DNA of 64,000 nt from CAVQFD01 sp963724695. Lineage in GTDB: Bacteria; Acidobacteriota; Vicinamibacteria; Vicinamibacterales; CAVVIG01. The position numbers and the translations under genes were made by a program. How positions within the stretch are numbered: the stretch's first letter is position 1; the number at the start of each line of letters is the position of its first letter. This document shows positions 1 to 7,304 of this stretch, piece by piece. The notes under the pieces were generated by a model. That model was not told where the DNA came from. It saw nothing but the letters and a program-made list of their open reading frames with translations, and did no database searches. The DNA is taken from NCBI GenBank assembly GCA_963724695.1, contig CAVRVW010000010.1, positions 150,452 through 214,451 on the forward strand, in the 5' to 3' direction.

Positions 1-59
1 TCTCGGCCGAAAACCGACGGGCCGACGGAGCCCGCCGCCTGGCATAACGCCCTGACCTA

Positions 60-442
60 TCAGAAGGTGATACGTGCGCCGCCGTAGATCTCGCTCGCCT
101 TGATCATGGGATCTTCGGTGAAGATGCCGTTCCACCGGTAGCCGATGTCCACGCTGAACGTCGCGTTCACCGGGACATTGATGCCGCCCCCGAGCACCAG
201 CAGGGCCTTGGTCTCATCGTCTGAAGGTCCGCCGGGAAGACGTTGCCCATGCGGCCGAACTCTCCGAAGATCTGCAGCCGCTCCCCAACGGCGATCCCGC
301 CACCGCCGCCGAACACTGGCCCGACTTCAGTGCCAAAAGTCACGCCGCCGAGACCGTGGATGAACCCGCCCTGCGCCCGGGCGGGCGCGGCAACCAGCAG
401 AAGCGCCGCGGCTGCCAGGAACACGCCGAAACTTCGTTTCAT
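60..442 (-). CDS. Small outer-membrane beta-barrel protein, frameshifted
   Basis: A short secreted protein of about 127 residues. The start at 442 has a good ribosome binding site (GGAGGG, seven bases upstream). The N-terminus MKRSFGVFLAAAALLLVAAP is a signal peptide ending in ARA-Q. The mature part is glycine-rich with alternating aromatic residues, and the C-terminus ends ...GGARITF, a terminal Phe after alternating hydrophobics as in small OmpA/porin-like barrels. One base is gained or lost near 217-225; the frame read from the start stops early at 167, while the next frame continues to the TGA at 60. I infer a sequencing indel because both halves keep barrel-like character. The exact family is not recognisable. 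It is divergent from the beta-propeller gene that begins at 530. Confidence 0.6.
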
Positions 443-529
443 CGATTTTCCCTCCAGGGACCAAGTAACGAAAGTCCGGCGGAAAGTCACAGGGACCGGA
501 TTGCGCCCGAACGGTGTAACCTGCCGAAG

Positions 530-1789
530 ATGTCCCATATGTCTCTCTATCGGCAGGCCGCCGTCTTTCTGGTTTTGCTGGCGATGGGTGCCGCCGGGCC
601 GGGCGCCCAGGCGCCGGCGCCAGGCACCGATTGGCCGCAGTGGCGCGGCCCGGACCGGTCGGGTGTTTCACGCGAACGCGGCCTGCTCAACGACTGGCCG
701 GCCGCCGGACCGCGTCGCGTCTGGCAAGCCACCGGTCTCGGCGCGGGCTATGGATCTGTCGCCGTGGCTGGCGATCGCGTGTTCGTCCAGGGCGCCACGC
801 GCAGCAACAGCGTCGTGTGGAGCCTGAACCGCGTCGACGGCAAGGTCGTCTGGACGCAAACCATCGGCCGCTCGAACACCAACGATCGCGGCTCGGGTCC
901 GCGCGGCACACCGTCGGTCGACGGCGACCGGCTCTACGTTCTCACCGAGAACGGCGATCTGGCGTGCCTCTCAACGAAGGACGGCGCGACCATCTGGCTC
1001 CGCAACATCCTCAAGGAGTTCAACGCGCGCAACATCGGCTGGCTGGTCAGCGAGTCCCCTCTTGTCGATGGCAACTTCGTCTACGTGACGCCTGGCGGGC
1101 GCGGCGCCGGCATGGTGGCGCTCGACAAGATCTCGGGCAAGACCGTGTGGGCCGCCAAGGAGTTGAGCGACGAAGCCGGGTACGCGTCGCCGATTGCCGC
1201 CACGGTGCACGGGGTGCGCACGATCATGACGCTCACCTCGGGCGCAGGTGTCGGTGTTCGCGCATCCGACGGGAAGCTGATGTGGCGCTACCGCCGCGCC
1301 GCCAACATGACCGCCAACACGACCACGCCGGTCTACTTCGACAACAAGGTGTTCTACACATCGGCGTACGACACGGGAGGCGCGCTCCTCAGCCTCACAC
1401 CGCAAGGCGATACCGTGAAAGCCGACGAGGTGTACTTCACCCGCGATCTGCAGAACCACCATGGGGGCGTCGTGCTCGTGGACGGCTACTTGTACGGCTT
1501 CAACAACTCGATCCTGACGTGTCTCGAGTTCGCCACGGGGAAGATGATGTGGCGGCATCGCAGCGTGGGGAAGGGCTCGCTCGTCGCCGCCGACGGCAAG
1601 CTGTTCATCGTCGGCGAGGACCTCGTCGTGGGGCTGGCCGAAGCCTCGCCAACGGGCTACCGCGAGCACGGCCGCTTCAAGATTGACGATCAGGGGCTGC
1701 CAAGCTGGGCGCATCCGGCCATCGCCGATGGAAGGATGTACATCCGGAATCAGGGCATCCTCTCGAGCTACGACGTGCGGGGCAAGTAG
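530..1789 (+). CDS. PQQ-binding-like beta-propeller repeat protein, secreted
   Basis: A 419-residue secreted beta-propeller. ATGs at 530 and 539 are both possible; each is followed by a hydrophobic signal segment (QAAVFLVLLAMGAAG). The mature protein opens with the WPQWRGPDRSGVS motif that marks PQQ-like (outer-membrane BamB-like) propellers in Acidobacteria and Planctomycetes. Further repeats of the type G-x-V-x-W or LACLSTKDGATIWL, GKTVWAAKEL, GKLMWRYRR and GKMMWRHRS follow, about one per 45-55 residues, as expected of six to eight blades. No catalytic dehydrogenase residues are evident, so it is probably a scaffold or binding protein of the periplasm rather than an active quinoprotein. It stands alone, followed by a convergent PIN gene nine bases downstream. 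Confidence 0.85.
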   Translation: MSHMSLYRQAAVFLVLLAMGAAGPGAQAPAPGTDWPQWRGPDRSGVSRERGLLNDWPAAGPRRVWQATGLGAGYGSVAVAGDRVFVQGATRSNSVVWSLNRVDGKVVWTQTIGRSNTNDRGSGPRGTPSVDGDRLYVLTENGDLACLSTKDGATIWLRNILKEFNARNIGWLVSESPLVDGNFVYVTPGGRGAGMVALDKISGKTVWAAKELSDEAGYASPIAATVHGVRTIMTLTSGAGVGVRASDGKLMWRYRRAANMTANTTTPVYFDNKVFYTSAYDTGGALLSLTPQGDTVKADEVYFTRDLQNHHGGVVLVDGYLYGFNNSILTCLEFATGKMMWRHRSVGKGSLVAADGKLFIVGEDLVVGLAEASPTGYREHGRFKIDDQGLPSWAHPAIADGRMYIRNQGILSSYDVRGK

Positions 1790-1797
1790 CCTCCGCG

Positions 1798-2259
1798 CTA
1801 CTTGTCCTCGCCGGCCGCGCCGATCACCGAGAGCGTCGCGCGCGTTGCGCCGACGACCGCTCCCATCGGGATCGTGCGGTCGAACGTGGCGAGCAGGCCG
1901 TTGTTCTTCTTCGCGAGGGCAACGAGGTAGACATCCGTCAACTGCCGATGCCCGGCGAGCAGGTGCGCCGCAAAGAGCGACTCGTCGAGCACCGAGAACG
2001 AGTCTGTCCAGAAGCGATGGTGCCTTCCCGAGCAGAACTTCCGCAGGCGCTTGATGAGATCGGCGGTCCGGAGCGGAACAGCGCCGTAGGCCGGGTGGCC
2101 GAGCACGCGAATGAGACCGTTCTCCGTGATCGGGCAGGTCGCCCACCCGTCCGATTCGTGGTCGGCGAACCAGTCGTGGGCCGGTTCGTGGTGGATGTGG
2201 TCGGGATCGAACAGCGCGATCAGAACGTTGACATCCAGGAGCGCCGGGCGCCCGCTCAC
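1798..2259 (-). CDS. PIN-domain ribonuclease toxin (VapC-like)
   Basis: A 153-residue PIN-domain protein, the expected size for a VapC toxin. Conserved acidic residues are visible: Asp in ALLDVNVLIAL near the N-terminus, Glu in CPITENGLIRVL, Asp in QLTDVYLVALA and Asp in LLATFDRTI. These make up the metal site with which PIN toxins cleave RNA, classically tRNA or rRNA. It overlaps the upstream antitoxin gene by four bases (ATGA), the usual translational coupling of toxin-antitoxin pairs. The sequence belongs to the group annotated as TA-system VapC family ribonuclease toxins with a GHP motif (VLGHPAYG). The target RNA cannot be predicted. Confidence 0.88.
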   Translation of the reverse strand: MSGRPALLDVNVLIALFDPDHIHHEPAHDWFADHESDGWATCPITENGLIRVLGHPAYGAVPLRTADLIKRLRKFCSGRHHRFWTDSFSVLDESLFAAHLLAGHRQLTDVYLVALAKKNNGLLATFDRTIPMGAVVGATRATLSVIGAAGEDK

Positions 2260-2507
2260 GGAGCGTCTCTCAGCTCGTTGACCAGCTTCATGGTAGGCCG
2301 AGGCTCACCGCTTGGGCGCCGCGGCAGCAGGGGGACGCCGTTTCGGATTCGTGCCGATCCCTCGGCACCCGCAAGCCCCTTCCGCGCGAGCTCCGACAAC
2401 ACCTGTCCGGCGGTTCGCCGCCGGCCCGCGGCAATCTCCTTCGCGGCCTGAAGGACGTCTTCGTCGATGTCGAGGGTCGTCCGCACCAACGGATCATCAA
2501 ACATCAC
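2256..2507 (-). CDS. Ribbon-helix-helix antitoxin of the PIN toxin
   Basis: An 83-residue protein whose first half reads VRTTLDIDEDVLQAAKEIAA, a ribbon-helix-helix DNA-binding fold (CopG/VapB type): short beta strand, helix, turn, helix. The C-terminal half is basic and proline-rich and would wrap the toxin. A second in-frame ATG directly follows the first (MMFDD). It overlaps the PIN toxin by four bases and sits 33 bases from the edge of a 36-bp palindrome, the likely operator through which the pair represses itself. Function is inferred from fold and pairing. Confidence 0.85.
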   Translation of the reverse strand: MMFDDPLVRTTLDIDEDVLQAAKEIAAGRRRTAGQVLSELARKGLAGAEGSARIRNGVPLLPRRPSGEPRPTMKLVNELRDAP

Positions 2508-2539
2508 GCATCTGATGTCAACTCGACTGTTGTTGACTG

Positions 2540-2575
2540 TTGAGATTGCATAGTGATATCACTATGCAATCTCAA
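2540..2575. promoter_or_regulatory. 36-bp perfect palindrome between the TA operon and the slipin gene
   Basis: The 18-base half TTGAGATTGCATAGTGAT is followed by its exact reverse complement with no loop. The core reads AGTGATATCACT. The palindrome is much richer in A/T than its surroundings. It lies in the divergent space between the antitoxin start (2507, minus strand) and the slipin start (2587, plus strand), and its right edge touches the slipin ribosome binding site (AAGGAGG). Each arm holds a CATAGT hexamer that could serve as a -10 box in one direction. A homodimeric ribbon-helix-helix antitoxin binding here is the simplest reading. A long perfect palindrome could also form a cruciform. 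Confidence 0.85.
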
Positions 2576-2586
2576 GGAGGCGAGCG

Positions 2587-3471
2587 ATGATCCGCGAACG
2601 CGAACGGTCGGGGCTCTCGGGCTGGGCGATGGTGCCGGTGCTGGTTGTGACAGCAGCAGGCTCGTTCTACGGTCTTGTGATGACCATCGATCGGATGGAC
2701 GACACGGGACGCTTTGACATGGCGTTCCCGTTCTGGGCGCTTGGCATCGCGCTCTCCCTCTTCCTCTTGCGCGGTCTGTTTGTCGTCAACCCAGGCGAAG
2801 GCAAGGTCCTGCAGCTCTTCGGAAGCTACCTCGGCACCGCGCGGTCTCCGGGCCTTCGGTGGGACAATCCGCTGCTGCGCCGGACCAGGCTGTCCCTGCG
2901 GGTGAGGAACTTCGAAAGCCAGAAGCTCAAGGTCAACGACAACGAGGGCAACCCGATCGAGATCGCGGCCGTGGTCGTCTGGCGCGTCGTGGACACGGCT
3001 GAAGCATCTTTCGAGGTGGACAACTACGAAAACTACGTGCACGTCCAGAGCGAGTCCGCCCTTCGGAACCTGGCGACGAGCTATACCTACGACACACACG
3101 ACGATGCCACGATGTCGCTGCGCGGTCACACGGCAGCGGTGGCGGACCACCTGAAGCGCGAGATTCAGGACCGGCTGATCCGAGCAGGTGTGGAAGTGAT
3201 CGAGGCGCGGATCAGCCATCTGGCGTACGCGCCCGAGATTGCCGCGGCCATGTTGCAGCGCCAACAGGCCGGCGCCATCATCGCGGCGCGGCAGCGCATT
3301 GTCGAAGGTGCCGTCGGCATGGTCGAGATGGCGCTTGAGATGCTGTCAAAGCGTGAGATCGTGCATCTCGACGACGAGAGGAAGGCGGCGATGGTCAGCA
3401 ACCTGCTCGTCGTGTTGTGCGGGGAGCGTTCCACGCAGCCAGTCATCAACGCAGGAACGATCTATCAATAG
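2587..3471 (+). CDS. SPFH/band 7 protein (slipin, stomatin-like)
   Basis: A 294-residue membrane-anchored SPFH protein. The N-terminus has two hydrophobic segments (about residues 11-28 and 44-62), followed by a stomatin/prohibitin domain with FVVNPGEGKVLQLFGSYLGT, the paired VRVV-like strand ...NPIEIAAVVVWRVVDTAEASF, and SLRGHTAAVADHLKREIQDRL. A coiled-coil region (EIAAAMLQRQQAGAIIAARQ) precedes the C-terminus ...IYQ. Slipins form membrane microdomain scaffolds that often regulate proteases or channels; no NfeD or protease partner is adjacent here. The start is decided by a strong AAGGAGG site nine bases upstream. The palindrome just upstream suggests co-regulation with the divergent toxin-antitoxin operon. 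Confidence 0.9.
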   Translation: MIRERERSGLSGWAMVPVLVVTAAGSFYGLVMTIDRMDDTGRFDMAFPFWALGIALSLFLLRGLFVVNPGEGKVLQLFGSYLGTARSPGLRWDNPLLRRTRLSLRVRNFESQKLKVNDNEGNPIEIAAVVVWRVVDTAEASFEVDNYENYVHVQSESALRNLATSYTYDTHDDATMSLRGHTAAVADHLKREIQDRLIRAGVEVIEARISHLAYAPEIAAAMLQRQQAGAIIAARQRIVEGAVGMVEMALEMLSKREIVHLDDERKAAMVSNLLVVLCGERSTQPVINAGTIYQ

Positions 3472-3483
3472 GGCGGGTGCCCC

Positions 3484-3759
3484 GTGGCCGATCGGAAACC
3501 GTTTCTTCTGCGCATCGACCGCGACGTGCTGGACAGCCTCCAGCGCTGGGCGAACGATGACCTGCGGAGTCTGAACGGCCAGATCGAGTTCGTGCTCAGG
3601 CGGGCGCTCGAAGGGGCGGGCAGGGCGGAAAGGGCGGGCAAGGCAGGCAAGGCCGGCAAGCCTGGTGGGGTCGGGTGGGTCGGGCGGGTCGGCTTCGCTC
3701 AGCCCAGGCGGGGAGGGCGAAGATTGACAACCTCCGCCTTCCGGCCACCGTCTAAGTGA
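3484..3759 (+). CDS. Arc-like ribbon-helix-helix protein with repeat-derived tail
   Basis: A 91-residue protein starting at a GTG 12 bases after the slipin stop. Residues 1-40 (KPFLLRIDRDVLDSLQRWA, then DLRSLNGQIEFVLRRAL) match the Arc-type fold found in many Arc family DNA-binding proteins coupled to slipin/band 7 genes. From residue 40 on the sequence is low-complexity (GRAERAGKAGKAGKPGG) and is simply the translation of a G-rich nucleotide repeat array (about 3597-3708). The true C-terminus may therefore be repeat-extended. The tight spacing suggests an operon with the slipin. Whether it binds DNA or serves as a small adaptor is unknown. Confidence 0.7.
   Translation: MADRKPFLLRIDRDVLDSLQRWANDDLRSLNGQIEFVLRRALEGAGRAERAGKAGKAGKPGGVGWVGRVGFAQPRRGGRRLTTSAFRPPSK
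3597..3708. repeat. G-rich GGTCGGG/GGGCAGG repeat array
   Basis: A run of imperfect 6-10 base units such as GGGCGGGCAGGGC, GGCAAGGCAGGCAAGG and GGGGTCGGGTGGGTCGGG. It forms the 3' part of the Arc-like reading frame. The same words recur in at least six other places in the window. Runs of three or more G spaced by short loops could fold as G-quadruplexes on this strand. Confidence 0.85.
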
Positions 3760-3762
3760 CAC

Positions 3763-6171
3763 ATGGAGAGCCTGCTCGCCGACTTGCGCTACGGGCTGCG
3801 GCTGATGCGCCGCTCGCCGGCATTCACCCTAATCACGATTGGGACGCTGGCGCTTGGTATCGGGGCCAATACGGCGATCTACTCCGTGGTGGACTCGGTG
3901 CTGCTCCGCGGCCTGCCCCTCGCGGATCCCGATCGCCTGGTCATGGTCTGGGAGGACGCCAGCCACATCGGGTTCGCGAGGAACACTCCGGCACCCGCCA
4001 ACTACTTCGACTGGCGCGAGCAGAACCGCGTCTTCACTGATATCGCCGCGACCCGAGGCGCCATAGCCAACCTGACGACCGATGGCCCGCCCGAACAGGT
4101 GCTCGGGCGCCGTGTCACCGCCAATTTCTTCACGGTGCTCGGCGTGCAGCCGGCTCTCGGGCGTGCGTTCACCGCCGGCGAAGACGAGTTGGCGGCGCCG
4201 GTGGTTGTCATCAGCCACGGGCTCTGGCGCAGGCGCTACAACACCGACCCGCGCGCGCTCGGCACCACGGTCGCGATGAGCGGGGTCACGCGCACCATCG
4301 TCGGCGTGATGCCGGCCGGATTCGTCTTCCGCAACCGCGAAGTGGACTTCTGGACGCCCATCGCCTTCACGCCAGCGGAGCGGGCAACACGGCAATCGCA
4401 CTTCTTGAACGTCGTTGCCCGTCTGAAGCCGGATGTCAGCCTGGACCAGGCCAAAGGCGAAATGGCGGCGATCGCCGCGCGCCTGGAGAAGGAATACCCG
4501 GCCACGAACACCCGCCTCGGCTCTGCCGTCGTTTCCGTCACCGACGACGCGCTGGGCGACACCAGGCTGGAGCTCCTCGCGTTGATGGCGGCGGCGGGGT
4601 GCGTCCTCCTCATCGCCTGCGCCAATCTGGCGGGCCTGCTCCTGTCGCGCGCCGTGTCCCGTCGAAGCGAGATGGCGGTGCGCGTGGCGCTCGGCGCCAG
4701 CGGAGCCCGGCTGGTACGCCAGCTGCTGGTCGAGGGGATGGTGCTCTCGACGCTTGGCGGCGCGCTGGGCCTTGCGCTCGCACCGGCCGGCGTGGCGGTG
4801 CTCGAGGGGCTGGTGCCAACGGGGCTCCCTTCGCTCGAGGTGTCGCGGCTCGACAGCCGGGTGCTGGCGTTCGCCGCGGTCGCTTCCCTGGTGACTGGCG
4901 TGCTCTTCAGCCTCCTCCCGGCGCTTCAGGCCGCGCGAACCTCGCAGGCCGATACTCTTCAGCAGGCAGGACGCGCCGGCGTCGGCGCTGCCAGGACGTT
5001 CACCAGGGACGTGCTCGTCGTGGCGCAGGTCGCCGCGGCCCTGGTGCTCCTCGCCGCCGCGGGCCTCATGCTCCGGACGCTGGCCAACCTCAGGGCGACT
5101 GACCTTGGCTTCGATTCAGAGCGCCTGCTGACGATGCAGACGTCGCTGCCCTCGGCGAAGTACCAGGACGTTTCGGCGCGGCGGGGGTTTTACCACCGTG
5201 TCATCGATGGCGTCACCGCGCTGCCCGGTGTCGAAGCCGCCGCATTCGGCTCAACTCTGCCGTTCATGAGCATCGGGAACACCAACGGGTACGTCATCGA
5301 AGGGCAGACGCTCCCACCGGGTGACGCGGGGGATGCGCTCTTCCGTTCCGGCACGGCCGAGTACCTCAAAACGATCGGCGCCCGGCTGGTGGAAGGGCGC
5401 CTGCTCGACGAACGCGACCAGCAGGACCCGCCGACGGTCGTCATCAACGAAACGTTCGCGAGCCGCTACTGGCCCGGCCAGAGCGCCATCGGGCACCGGC
5501 TTCGATTTGGCGGCGCGGACGCACCATGGCGCTCCATCGTTGGCGTCGTGCGCGACGTGCGCGAGCGAGGCTATGAGCTCGAGATGAAGCCCGGCGTGTA
5601 CTCGGTCTTCGGTCAGGTGGGCAACGCCTGGACCCCGGAATTCCTCGTCGTCCGCGGACGGTCGGATCTGTCGGGGCTCGTGGCGCCCATTCGGCAGATC
5701 GTAGCCGGCGTCGATCCCGAGCAGCCCGTGGCGCTCGTCAGGACCATGGACGAGATCCTCGATCTCAATGTGGTCGACCGCAGGCAGCAGACCGTTCTCC
5801 TCGGGACCTTCGCGAGCCTGGCGCTGCTGCTCACCGCGATCGGGTTGTTTGGCGTGCTCTCTTACGCCGTGACCAGCCGGAAGCGAGAGATTGGCTTACG
5901 CATGGCCCTCGGCGCGAGCAGGGGGTCCGTGGTGAAGCTTGTGGTTGGCCGGGGAGCCGCGCTGACCGCGGCAGGCCTGCTCATCGGCACGGTGCTCGCG
6001 TGGCTGACCACTGGCGCCATCAGCACGTTGCTCTACGGCGTGAGGCCCAACGATCCCCTCACCTTCACAGCCGTGCTTGCGCTCCTGGCGACCGTCGCGC
6101 TCGCATCATGCGGAATTCCGGCGCTCCGCGCGGCCAGGCTCGAGCCGATGGAAGCGCTCAGGCAGGAGTGA
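3763..6171 (+). CDS. ADOP-family orphan ABC permease (MacB/FtsX type)
   Basis: An 802-residue permease beginning MESLLADLRYGLRLMRRSPAF, the signature opening of the Acidobacterial duplicated orphan permease family. Layout: one transmembrane helix at about 21-41, a MacB-like periplasmic core domain (about 45-250), an FtsX block with three helices (about 265-400, including LLIACANLAGLLLSRAVSRR), a linker helix near 425, a second periplasmic domain (about 435-655) and a second FtsX block (about 690-800, TSRKREIGLRMALGASRGSV). No ATPase gene is adjacent, which is the meaning of orphan. Members are thought to export peptides or lipids or to signal, but none has a firmly established substrate. It ends LEPMEALRQE, also typical. 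Confidence 0.95.
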   Translation: MESLLADLRYGLRLMRRSPAFTLITIGTLALGIGANTAIYSVVDSVLLRGLPLADPDRLVMVWEDASHIGFARNTPAPANYFDWREQNRVFTDIAATRGAIANLTTDGPPEQVLGRRVTANFFTVLGVQPALGRAFTAGEDELAAPVVVISHGLWRRRYNTDPRALGTTVAMSGVTRTIVGVMPAGFVFRNREVDFWTPIAFTPAERATRQSHFLNVVARLKPDVSLDQAKGEMAAIAARLEKEYPATNTRLGSAVVSVTDDALGDTRLELLALMAAAGCVLLIACANLAGLLLSRAVSRRSEMAVRVALGASGARLVRQLLVEGMVLSTLGGALGLALAPAGVAVLEGLVPTGLPSLEVSRLDSRVLAFAAVASLVTGVLFSLLPALQAARTSQADTLQQAGRAGVGAARTFTRDVLVVAQVAAALVLLAAAGLMLRTLANLRATDLGFDSERLLTMQTSLPSAKYQDVSARRGFYHRVIDGVTALPGVEAAAFGSTLPFMSIGNTNGYVIEGQTLPPGDAGDALFRSGTAEYLKTIGARLVEGRLLDERDQQDPPTVVINETFASRYWPGQSAIGHRLRFGGADAPWRSIVGVVRDVRERGYELEMKPGVYSVFGQVGNAWTPEFLVVRGRSDLSGLVAPIRQIVAGVDPEQPVALVRTMDEILDLNVVDRRQQTVLLGTFASLALLLTAIGLFGVLSYAVTSRKREIGLRMALGASRGSVVKLVVGRGAALTAAGLLIGTVLAWLTTGAISTLLYGVRPNDPLTFTAVLALLATVALASCGIPALRAARLEPMEALRQE

Positions 6172-6330
6172 CTTGCGGCTCATGGCTGATGGCTCATGGC
6201 TCACGGCTCACGGCTCACGGCTTATGGCTCAGGTCCCAGAGGCTACTGGCCTCGCGGCTTAAGGCATGCCGGCCTGAGCCGTAAGCCTTGAGCCCTAGGC
6301 CCCTCGAGCCCTGAAGCCCGGCAGTGGTGC
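6172..6330. repeat. Degenerate GGCTCATGGCTCA direct repeats after the permease
   Basis: Directly after the permease stop lie at least six 10-base units of the type GGCTCATGGCTCACGGCTCA, then a more diverged stretch with CTGAGCCGTAAGCCTTGAGC, partly in inverted orientation. No reading frame of interest crosses it. The remainder up to the CarD start (6331-6572) has no gene that I can support and holds the promoter described separately. Confidence 0.8.
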
Positions 6331-6485
6331 TCGAGGAAGACCGGAACTGATGCGTTCGCGAAGTTCATTTGTACGAGAGAGTTAAGCAGCTCAGAAGGCA
6401 GCATCACGGTTGACTATAGGCTGACCTCCGGCGCCAATCACCCCGCGAAACTGCCCGAAAACCCCCTGTTTTAGGCCCTTTTCCG

Positions 6486-6515
6486 TTGTATCTGCCCTCC
6501 GGGATCGGCTATACT
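6486..6515 (+). promoter_or_regulatory. Candidate sigma-70 promoter of carD
   Basis: A -35-like TTGTAT (6486-6491) and a -10 TATACT (6510-6515) are separated by 18 bases and lie about 50 bases upstream of the GTG start of the CarD gene. The spacer is GC-rich. No other promoter-like pair is as good in this 400-base gap. Confidence 0.6.
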
Positions 6516-6572
6516 CTGAAGACTGCCGGCACAATTTCAGCCTTCCATACAGCGCGTCCAACAGGGGGAACC

Positions 6573-7169
6573 GTGACATTTGAAGTCGGCGACAAGGTCA
6601 TCTACCCGAACCACGGTCTCGGGATCGTTCAGCGGATCGAAGAGAAGACGATTCTCGGCACTACCTGCGGTTTTTACCACCTGCGTATCGTCGCCAACGA
6701 AACGATGGTCCTCGTTCCGGTGGCGAATGTCGACGGCGTCGGCCTTCGCCGGGCGATCGGCGACGAAGAAGTCGAACGGCTGTTCGGGCTTCTGGGCGAC
6801 GGCAGGATCGACAACCACCAGAACTGGAAGGGACGCTTCAAGGACAACTCCGACAAGATGCGCAGCGGCTCGATCTACGAAGTGGCCGACGTGCTGAAGA
6901 GCCTGACGTTCCTTGCCAAGTCCAAGAGCTTGTCCTTCCGCGAGAAGCGCATGCTCGATCGGGCCAAGTTCCTCATCATCTCCGAAGTTTCGGAGGTCAT
7001 GCGTGAAACGGCGCCTGCGATCGAAGCGCGTGTGGACCGTGCCCTCGAGCGCTGTTTCACGGCGAAGGCACGCACGACCGCTCGAGCGACCGCGAAGGTG
7101 GTCAAGGTCGCGCCGCGGGCCCAGGCGGCGGCGACGGCTCCTCGTGGCCGGACGGCGCGCGCCTCTTAG
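6573..7169 (+). CDS. carD: CarD family transcriptional regulator
   Basis: A 198-residue protein starting at GTG 6573, preceded by AGGGGGAA. The N-terminal RNA-polymerase-interacting (Tudor-like) domain begins VTFEVGDKVIYPNHGLGIVQ, the diagnostic CarD/CdnL opening, and continues YHLRIVANETMVLVPVANVDGVGLR. The C-terminal helical domain (about 75-165) contains NWKGRFKDNSDKM and FREKRMLDRAKFLIISE. CarD binds the beta subunit of RNA polymerase and stabilises the open complex, mainly at ribosomal RNA promoters. The last 35 residues are basic and Ala/Thr-rich (AKARTTARATAKVVK), a possible nonspecific DNA-binding tail. An upstream in-frame start at 6486 is rejected because it overlaps the promoter. 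Confidence 0.95.
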   Translation: MTFEVGDKVIYPNHGLGIVQRIEEKTILGTTCGFYHLRIVANETMVLVPVANVDGVGLRRAIGDEEVERLFGLLGDGRIDNHQNWKGRFKDNSDKMRSGSIYEVADVLKSLTFLAKSKSLSFREKRMLDRAKFLIISEVSEVMRETAPAIEARVDRALERCFTAKARTTARATAKVVKVAPRAQAAATAPRGRTARAS

Positions 7170-7245
7170 GGAAGTGAGAACAGACTTAGAACTCAGAACT
7201 CAGAAGTCAGCATTTAGCAATCAGCAGTTAGCAATACGAAGTTCA
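7170..7245. repeat. AACTCAGAA / TTAGCAATCAG direct repeats
   Basis: Between carD and its terminator are near-tandem words AGAACTCAGAACTCAGAAGTCAG and TTAGCAATCAGCAGTTAGCAAT, markedly A/T-richer than the flanking genes. They resemble the other loose repeats at gene ends in this window in style but not in sequence. Confidence 0.75.
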
Positions 7246-7250
7246 CGAAG

Positions 7251-7286
7251 AGCCCGCCAGTGCAGAGACGCACTGGCGGGCTTTTT
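7251..7286 (+). terminator. Intrinsic terminator after carD
   Basis: A perfect 13-bp stem AGCCCGCCAGTGC / GCACTGGCGGGCT with the 6-base loop AGAGAC is followed by a T-run (CTTTTTC). It is the clearest Rho-independent terminator in the window. It separates carD from the acyltransferase, whose start lies 19 bases beyond. Confidence 0.95.
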
Positions 7287-7304
7287 CGTTTAGGATCTGG
7301 ACCG

